From positions 62,001 to 126,000 of the forward strand of contig NZ_JBNJLT010000003.1 of NCBI RefSeq assembly GCF_050113635.1: a DNA stretch of 64,000 bases. The letters run 5' to 3'. The DNA is from Marinimicrobium sp050113635 (GTDB taxonomy: Bacteria > Pseudomonadota > Gammaproteobacteria > Pseudomonadales > Cellvibrionaceae). Positions 43,634-53,642 of the stretch are shown piece by piece (position 1 is the stretch's first letter; each line of letters opens with the position of its first letter). Both the position numbers and the translations under genes were made by a program. The notes beneath the pieces were generated by a model that did no database searches, had not been told where the DNA came from, and saw only the letters and a program-made list of their open reading frames with translations.

Positions 43634-46168
43634 ATGGCCTATGCATCGACCCTGAAGCGCGGCGTTCTGGCAAGTTTGTTGGTGGGCATCGCCAGTGTGT
43701 GGTTACTGGCTTGCCAGGTGTCCGATTCGCACCCACAGGAGGCGGAGGGTGGCAGTCAGGCCCTGGCGTTGTGGTACAACCGACCCGCGACGACCTGGAC
43801 CGAAGCGCTGCCGGTGGGTAATGGCCGACTCGGAGCCATGGTGTTTGGGGGTGTGGATCAGGAGGTGCTGCAACTCAATGAAGACACCGTATGGGGGGGC
43901 GGACCCAATAACAATGTGACGCCATCGCTCAAACCGTATATTGAGGAAGTGGCGGATCTGGTGCTGGCCAACCGTCATGAAGAGGCGCAGCGACTGGCGG
44001 ATGAGCATATCGCCTCGAGTAACAGCGGTATGCCGTACCAGACCGTGGGTAATCTGGTGATTGATCTGCTGCATGAAGGGTCGGCGGACGGCTATCGGCG
44101 TTCGTTGGATATCGGCCAGGCCATTTCCTCGGTGAAATACCGCATGGCGGGCGTCACTTACTATCGGGAAACCTTCTCCGCGCTGTCCGAGCCCGCCGTG
44201 GTTACACGGTTATCGGCTGACCGGCCAGGGCAAATGGATCTGGATATCCGTTTTGACAGCCCCATGGCGCACAGTGTCAGCGTCGATGGCGAGCGCTTGC
44301 GCGTCGATGGGAAAGGCGCGGATCACGAAGGCGTGAGTGGCAAAGTTCGTTTTACCATGTTCGTACAGCCCGTTCTGGATGGCGGGACACTGGAATCTTC
44401 CGGTGATGAATTGCGTATTCGCAACGCCAATACCGTGACACTGTACACCGTGGTGGCCACCAACTTCGTGGCCTACGACGATGTGTCCGCTGATGAGACC
44501 GCCAAAGCGGAGGCACAACTGGCCCAGGCATTAACCGCTTCCTATGACGCCGTGCGCGAAACGCATATTGCGCACTACCGGGAACAATTTGATCGCGTGA
44601 CGCTCGATCTCGGCCCCACCGACAATGATGACCGCCCGACGGATGAGCGCCTCAAGGCGTTTGCCGGGGGAGAGGACCCCGCGCTGGCCGCGCTGTACTT
44701 CCAATTTGGTCGATACCTGTTAATCAGCAGTTCCCAGCCCGGCACCCAGCCGGCCAACCTGCAGGGAATCTGGAACCCGCAGATGACCCCACCCTGGGAC
44801 AGCAAGTACACCCTGAACATTAACGCCGAGATGAACTACTGGCCCGCCGAACCCACCAACTTGTCCGAGCTGCACGACCCGTTTTTTGCCATGATTGATG
44901 ACCTATCGGTCAGTGGTCGGAAAGCCGCTGAACGCCTTTATGGCGCTGAGGGCTGGATGGTGCACCACAATACCGATATCTGGCGCATTACCGGACAGGT
45001 GGACGGTGCCTATATGTGGGGACAGTGGCTCGGTGGGGCGGCCTGGTTGACGCAGCACATTGGCTACCGTTACCACTACACTGGCGATCGTGACTTTCTG
45101 GCCCGCTATTACCCCGTGCTCAAAGAGGCTGCGCGCTTTTATGCCTCAATGCTAACAGAAGATCCAGACACTGGCTGGCGGGTACTCGTGCCCAGTAATT
45201 CGCCGGAAAATGATTATCTGCATCGGGGCGAGGGGGAGCAGCAAGCCGCGATTGATGCTGGTGTGACCATGGATAATCAGCTGGTATTTGATCTGTTCAC
45301 GCTGGTGGAAGAAGCCTCCGAGGTACTGGGGCAAGATGAAGCGTTTGCCGACGAACTGGCTGAACTTCGCAAACAACTGCCACCGATGCAAATAGGCCAG
45401 TACGGACAGCTGCAGGAATGGTTGCAAGACTGGGACAGCCCCGACGACAAGCACCGCCATATCTCCCATTTGTATGGGCTGCACCCGAGCAATCAGATCT
45501 CTCCCTATCGCACCCCCGAACTGTTCAGTGCCGTGCGCACCAGCATGGAAATGCGGGGTGATGAATCCACTGGCTGGTCCATGGGTTGGAAAGTGGGCAT
45601 TTGGGCTCGTCTGCTGGATGGTAATCGCGCGTACAAACTGCTGACCGACCAAATCAAGCTTGTGGACGAAAACACCGAATCGTTCGAAAGCGGTGGCACC
45701 TACGCGAATATGTTTGCGGCCCATCCACCCTACCAGATTGACGGCAATTTCGGCGTGACGGCCGGCATTTCGGAAATGCTGGTGCAAAGCCACGATGGCG
45801 CGATTCACCTGCTACCAGCGCTGCCCGATGCCTGGCCTGAGGGACAGGTGTCCGGTCTGGTGACTCGCGGTGGCTTTGTGATCGACATGGCGTGGCAAAA
45901 CGGTAAAGTCACGGAATTCACCCTGCATTCCCGGTTGGGTGGCCCTGTGCGTATACGCGCGCACAGGGCGCCGACAGCGTCGACGAATGTGGCTGTGAAC
46001 ACCATTGATGACCCGAATTCCGGCAGCCCGAACCCACTGATGCAAACGCCAACCATCAAAACACCATTGATCCATCGCCCCGGGGTGGTAAAAGCGCCAT
46101 CAGTGGCGCCGGTCACTCTGGTGGAGCTGGAAACGGAGAGAGGGCAGGATTACCGTTTTTACTTTTGA
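43634..46168 (+). CDS. GH95 family glycoside hydrolase lipoprotein (alpha-L-fucosidase/galactosidase type)
   Basis: An 844-residue protein. ATG 43634 has GGAGAG about nine bases upstream and opens a lipoprotein signal ending VWLLACQ; an ATG at 43598 has no site. GH95 features: LPVGNGRLGAMVFGG and LNEDTVWGGGP in the N-terminal domain, then the (alpha/alpha)6 barrel with NINAEMNYWPAEP, VHHNTDIWR, VPSNSPEN and YQIDGNFGVTAG. These blocks hold the Asn/Glu/Asp residues used by the family's catalytic mechanism. Likely action is on fucosyl or L-galactosyl side chains of xyloglucan or pectin. A C-terminal 45-residue Ser/Thr/Pro-rich stretch precedes the end. Confidence 0.92.
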   Translation: MAYASTLKRGVLASLLVGIASVWLLACQVSDSHPQEAEGGSQALALWYNRPATTWTEALPVGNGRLGAMVFGGVDQEVLQLNEDTVWGGGPNNNVTPSLKPYIEEVADLVLANRHEEAQRLADEHIASSNSGMPYQTVGNLVIDLLHEGSADGYRRSLDIGQAISSVKYRMAGVTYYRETFSALSEPAVVTRLSADRPGQMDLDIRFDSPMAHSVSVDGERLRVDGKGADHEGVSGKVRFTMFVQPVLDGGTLESSGDELRIRNANTVTLYTVVATNFVAYDDVSADETAKAEAQLAQALTASYDAVRETHIAHYREQFDRVTLDLGPTDNDDRPTDERLKAFAGGEDPALAALYFQFGRYLLISSSQPGTQPANLQGIWNPQMTPPWDSKYTLNINAEMNYWPAEPTNLSELHDPFFAMIDDLSVSGRKAAERLYGAEGWMVHHNTDIWRITGQVDGAYMWGQWLGGAAWLTQHIGYRYHYTGDRDFLARYYPVLKEAARFYASMLTEDPDTGWRVLVPSNSPENDYLHRGEGEQQAAIDAGVTMDNQLVFDLFTLVEEASEVLGQDEAFADELAELRKQLPPMQIGQYGQLQEWLQDWDSPDDKHRHISHLYGLHPSNQISPYRTPELFSAVRTSMEMRGDESTGWSMGWKVGIWARLLDGNRAYKLLTDQIKLVDENTESFESGGTYANMFAAHPPYQIDGNFGVTAGISEMLVQSHDGAIHLLPALPDAWPEGQVSGLVTRGGFVIDMAWQNGKVTEFTLHSRLGGPVRIRAHRAPTASTNVAVNTIDDPNSGSPNPLMQTPTIKTPLIHRPGVVKAPSVAPVTLVELETERGQDYRFYF

Positions 46169-46333
46169 GGAACATGCTTTGAGGGAGGTTCAGGCATCCC
46201 CAATCGGTTAAACGGCGTATACTCAGTTCACACTTTTGAAAACCCGGGCCGAACCGGTGCCTCGGGGAAAGGTCGATGTAGTACGAGGTTGATGTAATAC
46301 GAGATCATGGGTCACATGAAAAGGAGTATCGCT

Positions 46334-46678
46334 ATGCTGAGTAAACGGTCCACCCGCTTTGGGTGTTTAATGGCTCTGTCGGTAGCCGGTTTATCGTTAG
46401 CTGGCGTGACCGCCGCGTCGCCGACGCAGGAGGGAGAACCCGTGAAGACGTACGATTGCGATGGGTCAATGGCACTGGCGCAGTTCAGTGGCGATGAGGT
46501 TTTTCTGCAGTATCGCGGTACGCAACACCGGCTGCAGGCCGAAGAAGCCGCTTCCGGCGTGAAATATGTGGTTGAAGAGGTCACCGAGACGCCGATTGTG
46601 TTCTGGATGAATGGCGATGTGGCCACCGTTCAGGAGGCCGACCAGGAACCGGTAGAGTGCACGGAACAGGCGCAGTAA
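46334..46678 (+). CDS. MliC/PliC-type lysozyme inhibitor, exported
   Basis: A 114-residue precursor from ATG 46334, with AAGGAG eight bases upstream; an ATG at 46307 is less likely. The signal peptide ends GVTAASPT. The mature domain has the family pattern: YDCDGSMALAQF, GTQHRLQAEEAASGVKY and VFWMNGDVATVQE, with two cysteines (DCDG and ECTE) for a disulfide. MliC-type proteins block C-type lysozyme in the periplasm. No lipobox is present in the mature start, so it is predicted soluble. It may be transcribed alone. Confidence 0.78.
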   Translation: MLSKRSTRFGCLMALSVAGLSLAGVTAASPTQEGEPVKTYDCDGSMALAQFSGDEVFLQYRGTQHRLQAEEAASGVKYVVEEVTETPIVFWMNGDVATVQEADQEPVECTEQAQ

Positions 46679-46791
46679 TTCCCTTAACAAAACTTTCCGT
46701 GAAGCTCAGGCGTTAGCCTGAGCGGTCGGTTCCGCCCTTGCGACTTTCTGCTTATACTGGCTGCTCCCAATGACAATCGTGAGAGCGACCT

Positions 46792-47316
46792 ATGATCTAT
46801 GACTCCAAAGAACGCTATGGCGTTATCACCCGTGTGTTTCACTGGGGGATGGCAATCCTTATTTTCTGGCAGATGCTGACGGTGGCGTCCCGGGTGGCGC
46901 TGGAGGATACCGCTGTTGAAGCCTTTTTCTGGGCTACCCATAAACCACTCGGCGCCCTGTTGTTGGTGTTGATTGCGCTTCGTATCGTCTGGGCCTTGTT
47001 GAACCTTTCCCGTCGACCACCCTCTGTGAGCCTGGGCGCGCGCCTGGGGCATATCGTGTTGTACGCCCTGATGCTGGCGATACCGGTCATCGGCCTGCTG
47101 CGCCAATATGGATCAGGCCGTTCGTTTGAGCCGTTTGGTATCGCGTTGTTCAGCGGTTTCGAAACGCCGCAAATCGAATGGATGGTGTCGCTGGGCAATC
47201 AGATTCACGGCTCGTTGGGCTGGTTATTGTTTGTGTTGATAGCAGGCCACATTATTATGGCCTACTGGCACAAGCGGCCCGGGCACGTGGATGTGATGCG
47301 TCGCATCGTCCGATAG
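46792..47316 (+). CDS. Cytochrome b561 family protein
   Basis: A 174-residue inner-membrane dihaem b protein with four transmembrane helices. Haem-ligating histidines sit in RVFHWGMAILIFW, ATHKPLGALLL, GNQIHGSLGWLLF and AGHIIMAYWHK. Bacterial b561 proteins of this type move electrons between quinone and oxygen or superoxide; the exact role varies. The ATG follows GAGAGCGACCT. It is convergent with the large UvrA gene (15 bp between stops). Confidence 0.9.
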   Translation: MIYDSKERYGVITRVFHWGMAILIFWQMLTVASRVALEDTAVEAFFWATHKPLGALLLVLIALRIVWALLNLSRRPPSVSLGARLGHIVLYALMLAIPVIGLLRQYGSGRSFEPFGIALFSGFETPQIEWMVSLGNQIHGSLGWLLFVLIAGHIIMAYWHKRPGHVDVMRRIVR

Positions 47317-47331
47317 GCCGAGCCGCTTCCC

Positions 47332-50300
47332 TTACTGAAGAATGTCGGCCAGATAGCGACCGGTGTGTGAGCGTTTGCGTTTTGCTACGGCTTCGGGTTT
47401 TCCCTGCGCCACCACTTTACCGCCACCGGTCCCCCCTTCGGGCCCCATATCAATGACCCAGTCGGCCTCGGCAATCACGTCAAGATTATGCTCGATCACC
47501 AGGACTGAATTGCCCGCGTCCACCAATCGGTGCAGAACGTGAAGCAACTTGTCTACGTCGGCCATATGCAGCCCGACAGTCGGTTCATCCAGCACATAAA
47601 GATTGTGTTGCGAGCGTCGCCCTTTGTTATCTTCCGGTGTCATATTGGCTTTGCTCAGCTCGGCCACCAGCTTGATGCGCTGGGCTTCGCCACCGCTCAA
47701 CGTCGGGCTTTGCTGGCCCAGTGTGAGATAACCTAAACCGACATCCTGAAGCAGACTCAACGCGTGGTGGACTTTGCTGATTGGAGCGAAGAACTCGGTG
47801 GCTTCGTCAATGTTCATCGCCAGGACATCGCCGATGTGTTTGTCCTTGTAAGTGACGCTGAGCGTTTCCTCGTTGAAGCGCCAGCCGTGACACACCTCGC
47901 AGGGAACCCGGACATCCGGCAGGAAGTTCATTTCGATTTTCTGCTCACCCTGTCCACCACAAGCGGCGCAGCGGCCATCGCCGGCGTTAAAGGAAAAGCG
48001 CGCAGCGGTATAGCCCCGCAGGCGGGCATCCACCGTACCAGCGAACAGTTTTCGAATGGTATCCCAGATGCCGATGTAAGTGGCCGGGCATGAGCGCGGG
48101 GTTTTGCCAATGGGCGTTTGATCCACTTCCAAAACCCGGTCGATACTTTCCCAGCCACTGAGCTGTTCGAGACCCTGCCACGGGTGTTGTTTTTTGCGTT
48201 TGTGGGCAACGGCCTGTTTGAGATTCGGGTAAAGAACGCCCCTTACCAGTGTACTTTTCCCGCTGCCACTGACGCCGCTGATGGCCACCAGGCGGCGCAG
48301 CGGAATGTCGAGGTCGATACGGCGCAGGTTATTCTGAGTAGCCGCTTCAATGTGCAGTTTTTCGTCGTCCCACAGCGCCCGCAACGAGGGGTTACGCAGT
48401 GCCGGCATCGGATGACGTAACGGTTGAGACAGCATTTGTCCGGTGAGAGAGCGCGGGTTGCCCATCACTTTTTTCAGGTTGCCGTGAGCGATCACTTCAC
48501 CGCCGTTAATGCCGGCGCGAGGGCCCATGTCAATCAGGTGATCGGCTTCGCGAATGGTGTCTTCGTCGTGTTCCACCACAACGACGGTGTTGCCTTGTTG
48601 CTGCAACTCGCGCAAGGTTTCAATCAAGCGGCGATTGTCCCGGGTGTGCAAACCGATGGTTGGTTCATCCAGTACGTAGCACACGCCCTGTAGGCTCGAA
48701 CCCAGTTGCGCGGCTAGCCGAATACGCTGTGCCTCGCCGCCACTTAGTGTGGGGGCCGCGCGATCCAGGCTCAGATAATTGAGTCCCACTTTTTGCAGAA
48801 ATTGCAGGCGACTGGTCATTTCAGACAACAGGTCACGGGCAATGGCCTGTTCGTGCGACTTAAGGTTCAGCTTGCGGAACCACTGTTCGGCATCGTCGAC
48901 GGGAAGTGACGCCAACGCGGCAATGGAGCGGTCACGGAAACGCACGGCCAATGCGGTGGGGTTGAGCCGTTGTCCGCTGCAGGACGGGCAGGTTTTTTCT
49001 GTCTGCTCCTCATCGTCTGGCTGCCAGGTACGCTCTTCGCCGGTTTGTTCTTCATCGAACCCTTTGATCACCAGCCCCGTACCAAAGCAGCGTTTGCACC
49101 AGCCGTGTTTGGAATTGTAGGAGAACAGACGCGGGTCCAGCTCATCGAACCCGTTGCCGCAACAGGGGCAGGCGCGATTGGTGGAGAACAACCGCTCGCC
49201 ACTGGCCTGCTTGCCCGTGCGTTTGTTCACCGGGGCAACAATCACGACGCCGTTGCCGAGGTTGAGTGCTTGCTCCAGAGACTCTGCCAGCGCACGCTCG
49301 TTGGTGGCAGAAACGGTGATCTCTGCCAGCGGCAATTCGATATTGTGTTCCCGGTAGCGATCCAGAGTGGGCCATTGAGCGGTCGGCTGGTATTCGCCGT
49401 CCACGCGCAACTGCGTAAAACCGCGTGCGGCGGACCACTCGGCGAGTTCGCGATAAATACCTTTGCGCGCGACCACCATCGGCGCCAGTAGCGTGACCTC
49501 GCGTTGCCGATAGTCTTTCTGAACACGCGCCAGTATCGCGGCGGGTGTTTGCGGCTCGATGGGAACGTCGCAGTCCGGGCAGTACTGAGTGCCGAGTTTG
49601 ACGTAAAGCAGCCGCAGGTAGTGATAGATTTCCGTCAGGGTGGCCAGGGTACTTTTACGGCCACCGCGGCTGGTGCGTTGCTCGATAGCCACCGCTGGCG
49701 GAATGCCGTAGATCGCATCGACATCCGGGCGGGCCGCCGGCTGCACGAATTGCCGGGCATAGGCGTTTAGCGATTCGAGATAGCGTCGCTGGCCTTCGCC
49801 GAAAATCAGATCAAAGGCCAGCGTACTTTTTCCGCTACCGCTCACTCCCGAAATCACTGTGAGCTGATCGTGCGGAACGGCGACGTCAATGTTTTTCAGG
49901 TTGTGTTCACGTGCGTGATGCACACGGATTTCCCGCCGGGGTTTCGCCTTTTTCTTCCGTGCGGGCAGCGGCAGGTTGCCGCCTTGTTTCAGGGTTTTTT
50001 CATACTCTCTCAGGGCCGTGGCGGTATAACTGTTCTTCGCTTTCGCCAGTTGCGCGGGCGTCCCCTCGGCAATGAGCTGCCCGCCCGCGTCACCGCCCTC
50101 CGGTCCGATGTCGATAAGCCAGTCGGCGGCGCGAATTACATCCAGATTATGCTCGATCACCAGCAGGGAATGCCCGGCGGCGATAAGCTGCCGGAACGCC
50201 TTCATCAGCGTGGCGATATCGGCAAAATGCAGGCCCGTGGTGGGCTCATCGAACAGGAAGAGAACGTGCTCCTGCTCGCGGCGACCAGACTTGCCCGGTG

Positions 50301-52887
50301 TGTTGGCCAGGTGTCCGGCCAGCTTGAGTCGTTGCGCTTCACCACCGCTTAAAGTGGGTACGGCCTGGCCGAGCTGCACATAGTCCAGACCGACATCGGA
50401 CAGAGGTTGCAGGCTGCGTTGCACCTCCGGGTGATCCCGGAAGAAGTCGAGTGCCTCGGCCACTGTCATGGCGAGCACATCGGCAATGGAAACCGCTCGC
50501 GGGGCCGGGTCGTCGAGGCTGTCCTGCAACAGTTTGATTTCCAGAACCTCGTCGCGAAAACGCTGGCCATCACAGTCCGGGCAACGCAGGTACACATCGC
50601 TCAGAAACTGCATTTCAACATGCTCGAAGCCGTTGCCCTGACAGGTGGGACAGCGCCCTTTGCCCGAGTTAAAGCTGAAGGTGCCGGGCGTATAGCCACG
50701 CTCTTTGGCCTGCGGTGTGGCCACAAAGAGCTTGCGAATCGCATCGAAGGCTCCCACGTAGGTGGCCGGCGTGGAACGAGTGGTTTTGCCAATGGGGCTC
50801 TGGTCCACCATCACCGCGCGGTCAATATGTTCCAGGCCATCGATACGCTGATACACGCCGGGTGCTTCGGTTTGTTCACCGTGGTGTTTGAGGATGGCCG
50901 GGTACAGAATCTGCCTCATCAGCGTGGATTTGCCCGAGCCGCTGACACCGGTCAGACACACCAGCTTTCCTAGCGGGATGCGCACGTCGATCGTTTTCAG
51001 GTTGTGCTCGCTCGCCCCCTGGATGCAGAGCGCGGCCTCCTGTTTAGGGTGGCGGTCGCCGTCGGCGGGCGCCAGAGTCACCTGTTCCCGGCCACTGAGA
51101 TAGCGTGCGGTCAGGTTTTTGGAACGCTTCATCAAGGCGTTGGGGGTGCCGAAAAACTCAATATTGCCACCGCCCCGCCCCGGTCCCGGTCCGATATCAA
51201 GGATGCGGTCAGCGGCCAGGATCACCTGCGGGTCGTGCTCGACCACCAGCAGGGAATTGCCCGCATCCCGCAAGCGGTGCAGTACGGCCACCAGCCGCTG
51301 AATATCGCGTGGGTGGAGGCCCGTGCTGGGCTCGTCGAGCACAAACAGCGTGTTCACCAGCGAGGTGCCGAGTGCGGTGGTGAGATTGATGCGCTGGACC
51401 TCACCGCCGCTGAGTGTTCGGGATTGACGATCCAGCGTCAGGTATTCCAGCCCGACTTCGCACAGGTAGCCGAGCCGCGACCGTATTTCTTCCAGTAGCA
51501 ACTGGGTGGGTTCATCCGCTTGGGCATTCAGATGCTCGAAAAACGTCGCCGCGCGCGACAGGGGCAATTGCATCACATCGGCAATGTTGAGCCCGGGTAA
51601 CTGGTTAAACAACGTGTCGCTCAGGGTGTTTCCTTTGGGGATGAAGCGGGCGCGATGGGCGAGTGCCTGCTCCGCCGCCTCCAGCGAGCCGACGCGCCAC
51701 CACAGCGAGGTCGGCTTGAGCCGGGCGCCACCGCAATCCTGACAGGGCGTGTAAGCGCGGTACTTGGACAGCAGTACCCGAATGTGCATTTTGTAGGATT
51801 TGCTTTCCAGCCAGTCGAAGAATTCGCGAATGCCGTACCAGACGCCCTTGTCCCACGAGCCTTCGCCCTGAATCACCCACTGCTGTTGAGTCTTGGTCAG
51901 CTCGGCCCACGGCTTGGTGATGGGAATGCCGCGTTTTTTGGCGTAGCGGATCAGGTCGCGCTGCACCTCGTGAAAAGAGGGCGTTTGTATGGGCTTGATG
52001 GCCCCGTCTTTCAGGCTTTTGCGCTCATCGGGGATGACCAGCCCGTAGTCCACCCCGATAATGCGGCCAAACCCCCGACAGCTTTCGCAGGCCCCGATGG
52101 GAGAGTTGAACGAAAACTGGCTGGGGCCCGGTTCGGGGTAATCAATATCGCAATGCGCGCAGTGGTGATGGCTGGAAAACCGTGCTGCGTCACCGGGTTG
52201 GCGTTCCTCGTCCAACGGATAGATCAGCACATGGCCTTTGCCATAATGCAGCGCGGTTTCCACCGCTTCAGTCAGGCGGCTACGGTTTTTCCCGCTGAGT
52301 TTGAGCCGATCCTGTACCACCTCGACCCGGTTGCCATCGCGCCGATGCAGGCGGGCATAGCCCTGCTGATTGAGCAGTTGCAACACTTCATCGTCACTCA
52401 GGTTTTCCGGCACCGTGATGGGCAAACACACCATCAGCCGCTGGCTCTCAGGCCAGTCCCGATACAGCGCCTCGACGATGCTCTGCGGGGTGTCGCTCAG
52501 CACTTCGCGCCCGCAGCTTTGACAGAACAGCCGCGCCAGCCGGGCAAACAGCAGTTTCAGATAATCGTTGAGCTCGGTCATGGTGCCCACCGTGGAACGC
52601 GAGGTGCGCACGGTGTTGCTCTGCTCAATGGCAATGGCCGGGGGAATGCCCTCGATCCGGTCCACCGCCGGCTTGTCCATGCGATCCAGAAACTGCCGCG
52701 CATAGGCGGAGAAGGTTTCCACGTAGCGCCGCTGGCCCTCGGCGTAAATGGTATCGAACGCCAGAGTGGATTTGCCGGAACCGCTGACGCCCGTGACCAC
52801 CACCAGCTCGCCCAGCGGGATATCCAGGTCCAGGTGCTTCAGGTTGTTCTGGCGTGCGCCGCGCACGGTGATAACATCATGGCTCAT
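47332..52887 (-). CDS. uvrA: Giant UvrA-type protein with four ATPase modules (tandem UvrA)
   Basis: An 1851-residue protein from ATG 52887 (MSHDVITVRGARQNNL). It is two UvrA-like halves in one chain (about 1-960 and 985-1851). Walker A copies GVSGSGKST lie near residues 33, 648, 1012 and 1536. Signatures are LSGGEVQRINLTT, LSGGEAQRLKLAG, LSGGEAQRIRLAA and LSGGEAQRIKLVA. Each half has UvrA zinc-finger clusters (CPTCQGNGFEH...CPDCDG; CAACGGQGEQK...CEVCHG). Ordinary UvrA has about 940 residues and works as a homodimer, so this chain resembles a covalent dimer. It probably takes part in nucleotide excision repair or damage recognition. A standard uvrA may exist elsewhere in the genome. Confidence 0.95.
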   Translation of the reverse strand: MSHDVITVRGARQNNLKHLDLDIPLGELVVVTGVSGSGKSTLAFDTIYAEGQRRYVETFSAYARQFLDRMDKPAVDRIEGIPPAIAIEQSNTVRTSRSTVGTMTELNDYLKLLFARLARLFCQSCGREVLSDTPQSIVEALYRDWPESQRLMVCLPITVPENLSDDEVLQLLNQQGYARLHRRDGNRVEVVQDRLKLSGKNRSRLTEAVETALHYGKGHVLIYPLDEERQPGDAARFSSHHHCAHCDIDYPEPGPSQFSFNSPIGACESCRGFGRIIGVDYGLVIPDERKSLKDGAIKPIQTPSFHEVQRDLIRYAKKRGIPITKPWAELTKTQQQWVIQGEGSWDKGVWYGIREFFDWLESKSYKMHIRVLLSKYRAYTPCQDCGGARLKPTSLWWRVGSLEAAEQALAHRARFIPKGNTLSDTLFNQLPGLNIADVMQLPLSRAATFFEHLNAQADEPTQLLLEEIRSRLGYLCEVGLEYLTLDRQSRTLSGGEVQRINLTTALGTSLVNTLFVLDEPSTGLHPRDIQRLVAVLHRLRDAGNSLLVVEHDPQVILAADRILDIGPGPGRGGGNIEFFGTPNALMKRSKNLTARYLSGREQVTLAPADGDRHPKQEAALCIQGASEHNLKTIDVRIPLGKLVCLTGVSGSGKSTLMRQILYPAILKHHGEQTEAPGVYQRIDGLEHIDRAVMVDQSPIGKTTRSTPATYVGAFDAIRKLFVATPQAKERGYTPGTFSFNSGKGRCPTCQGNGFEHVEMQFLSDVYLRCPDCDGQRFRDEVLEIKLLQDSLDDPAPRAVSIADVLAMTVAEALDFFRDHPEVQRSLQPLSDVGLDYVQLGQAVPTLSGGEAQRLKLAGHLANTPGKSGRREQEHVLFLFDEPTTGLHFADIATLMKAFRQLIAAGHSLLVIEHNLDVIRAADWLIDIGPEGGDAGGQLIAEGTPAQLAKAKNSYTATALREYEKTLKQGGNLPLPARKKKAKPRREIRVHHAREHNLKNIDVAVPHDQLTVISGVSGSGKSTLAFDLIFGEGQRRYLESLNAYARQFVQPAARPDVDAIYGIPPAVAIEQRTSRGGRKSTLATLTEIYHYLRLLYVKLGTQYCPDCDVPIEPQTPAAILARVQKDYRQREVTLLAPMVVARKGIYRELAEWSAARGFTQLRVDGEYQPTAQWPTLDRYREHNIELPLAEITVSATNERALAESLEQALNLGNGVVIVAPVNKRTGKQASGERLFSTNRACPCCGNGFDELDPRLFSYNSKHGWCKRCFGTGLVIKGFDEEQTGEERTWQPDDEEQTEKTCPSCSGQRLNPTALAVRFRDRSIAALASLPVDDAEQWFRKLNLKSHEQAIARDLLSEMTSRLQFLQKVGLNYLSLDRAAPTLSGGEAQRIRLAAQLGSSLQGVCYVLDEPTIGLHTRDNRRLIETLRELQQQGNTVVVVEHDEDTIREADHLIDMGPRAGINGGEVIAHGNLKKVMGNPRSLTGQMLSQPLRHPMPALRNPSLRALWDDEKLHIEAATQNNLRRIDLDIPLRRLVAISGVSGSGKSTLVRGVLYPNLKQAVAHKRKKQHPWQGLEQLSGWESIDRVLEVDQTPIGKTPRSCPATYIGIWDTIRKLFAGTVDARLRGYTAARFSFNAGDGRCAACGGQGEQKIEMNFLPDVRVPCEVCHGWRFNEETLSVTYKDKHIGDVLAMNIDEATEFFAPISKVHHALSLLQDVGLGYLTLGQQSPTLSGGEAQRIKLVAELSKANMTPEDNKGRRSQHNLYVLDEPTVGLHMADVDKLLHVLHRLVDAGNSVLVIEHNLDVIAEADWVIDMGPEGGTGGGKVVAQGKPEAVAKRKRSHTGRYLADILQ

Positions 52888-53081
52888 AACACTGGCTCGT
52901 CGGCTGTGAAAATCTGTCTGAATATACAGTAATGATGGGTGGGCTTCCAGCACCTTGTCCGTCCTCCCCTCCATAGCCGGAATACGCGCCGCCGTGCCGC
53001 CTGGATGCGTGAAGCTTGAGATGTCGGGCCGTGTTCTGCATGATGGTGTACTTCCCCTTGTTTGACGGGCCTATAGCACTT

Positions 53082-53642
53082 ATGACGGACTTGGACTCCC
53101 TTTCCCTGAATTTGTTGACCCTCGATGATCGTGATCGGCTGTTTCGGTTAGTGGATTCCAATCGGGAGTTTTTGCGCCAATGGCTGCCCTGGGTGGATAG
53201 CAATCGCACGGCCGACGATACGCAGGCTTTTCTGGTTCAGGTAGAGGCCCAGCACCGGGCCGGCAAAGGCCCGCAGTACGCGATTGAACGGCAGGGCGAG
53301 CTTTGTGGCGTCTGCGGTTTTCACACACTGGATGCGCGCACCGGCACGGGCAGTATTGGCTACTGGCTGGGAGAGCGCTTTGGCGGGCAGGGCATCATGA
53401 CCCGCGCGGTTCAGCAACTGGTGGCGGAGGGCTTCGAGACGTGGGGAATGCGCCGTATTGAGATCGCCTGTGCCGTGGAGAATTACAAAAGTCGCGCGAT
53501 TCCGGAGCGGCTGGGCTTCATGTATGAAGGGGTCATACCCGAGCGCGAATGGCTTAATGGCCGGTACGTGGATCACGCAATGTACTCGCTGCTGGCGTCT
53601 GAGTCACAACCCGATCATAAGGTGTACAGCCATGATGGTTAA
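53082..53642 (+). CDS. GNAT acetyltransferase of the RimJ/RimL type
   Basis: A 186-residue protein from ATG 53082 (MTDLDSLSLNLLTLDDRDRL); earlier ATGs at 53040 and 53043 are possible. Family features are NREFLRQWLPWVDSNRT, the acetyl-CoA loop IGYWLGERFGGQGIMTRAV, and VENYKSRAIPERLGFMYEGV. It transfers acetyl groups to an amine, perhaps a ribosomal protein N-terminus or an antibiotic. It overlaps the next gene by 11 bases, suggesting coupled translation. Confidence 0.9.
   Translation: MTDLDSLSLNLLTLDDRDRLFRLVDSNREFLRQWLPWVDSNRTADDTQAFLVQVEAQHRAGKGPQYAIERQGELCGVCGFHTLDARTGTGSIGYWLGERFGGQGIMTRAVQQLVAEGFETWGMRRIEIACAVENYKSRAIPERLGFMYEGVIPEREWLNGRYVDHAMYSLLASESQPDHKVYSHDG

Noticed and set aside
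51655..52932. A 425-codon plus-strand frame opposite the UvrA gene
   Set aside because: It lies wholly antisense to conserved UvrA motifs and shows no recognisable domain.
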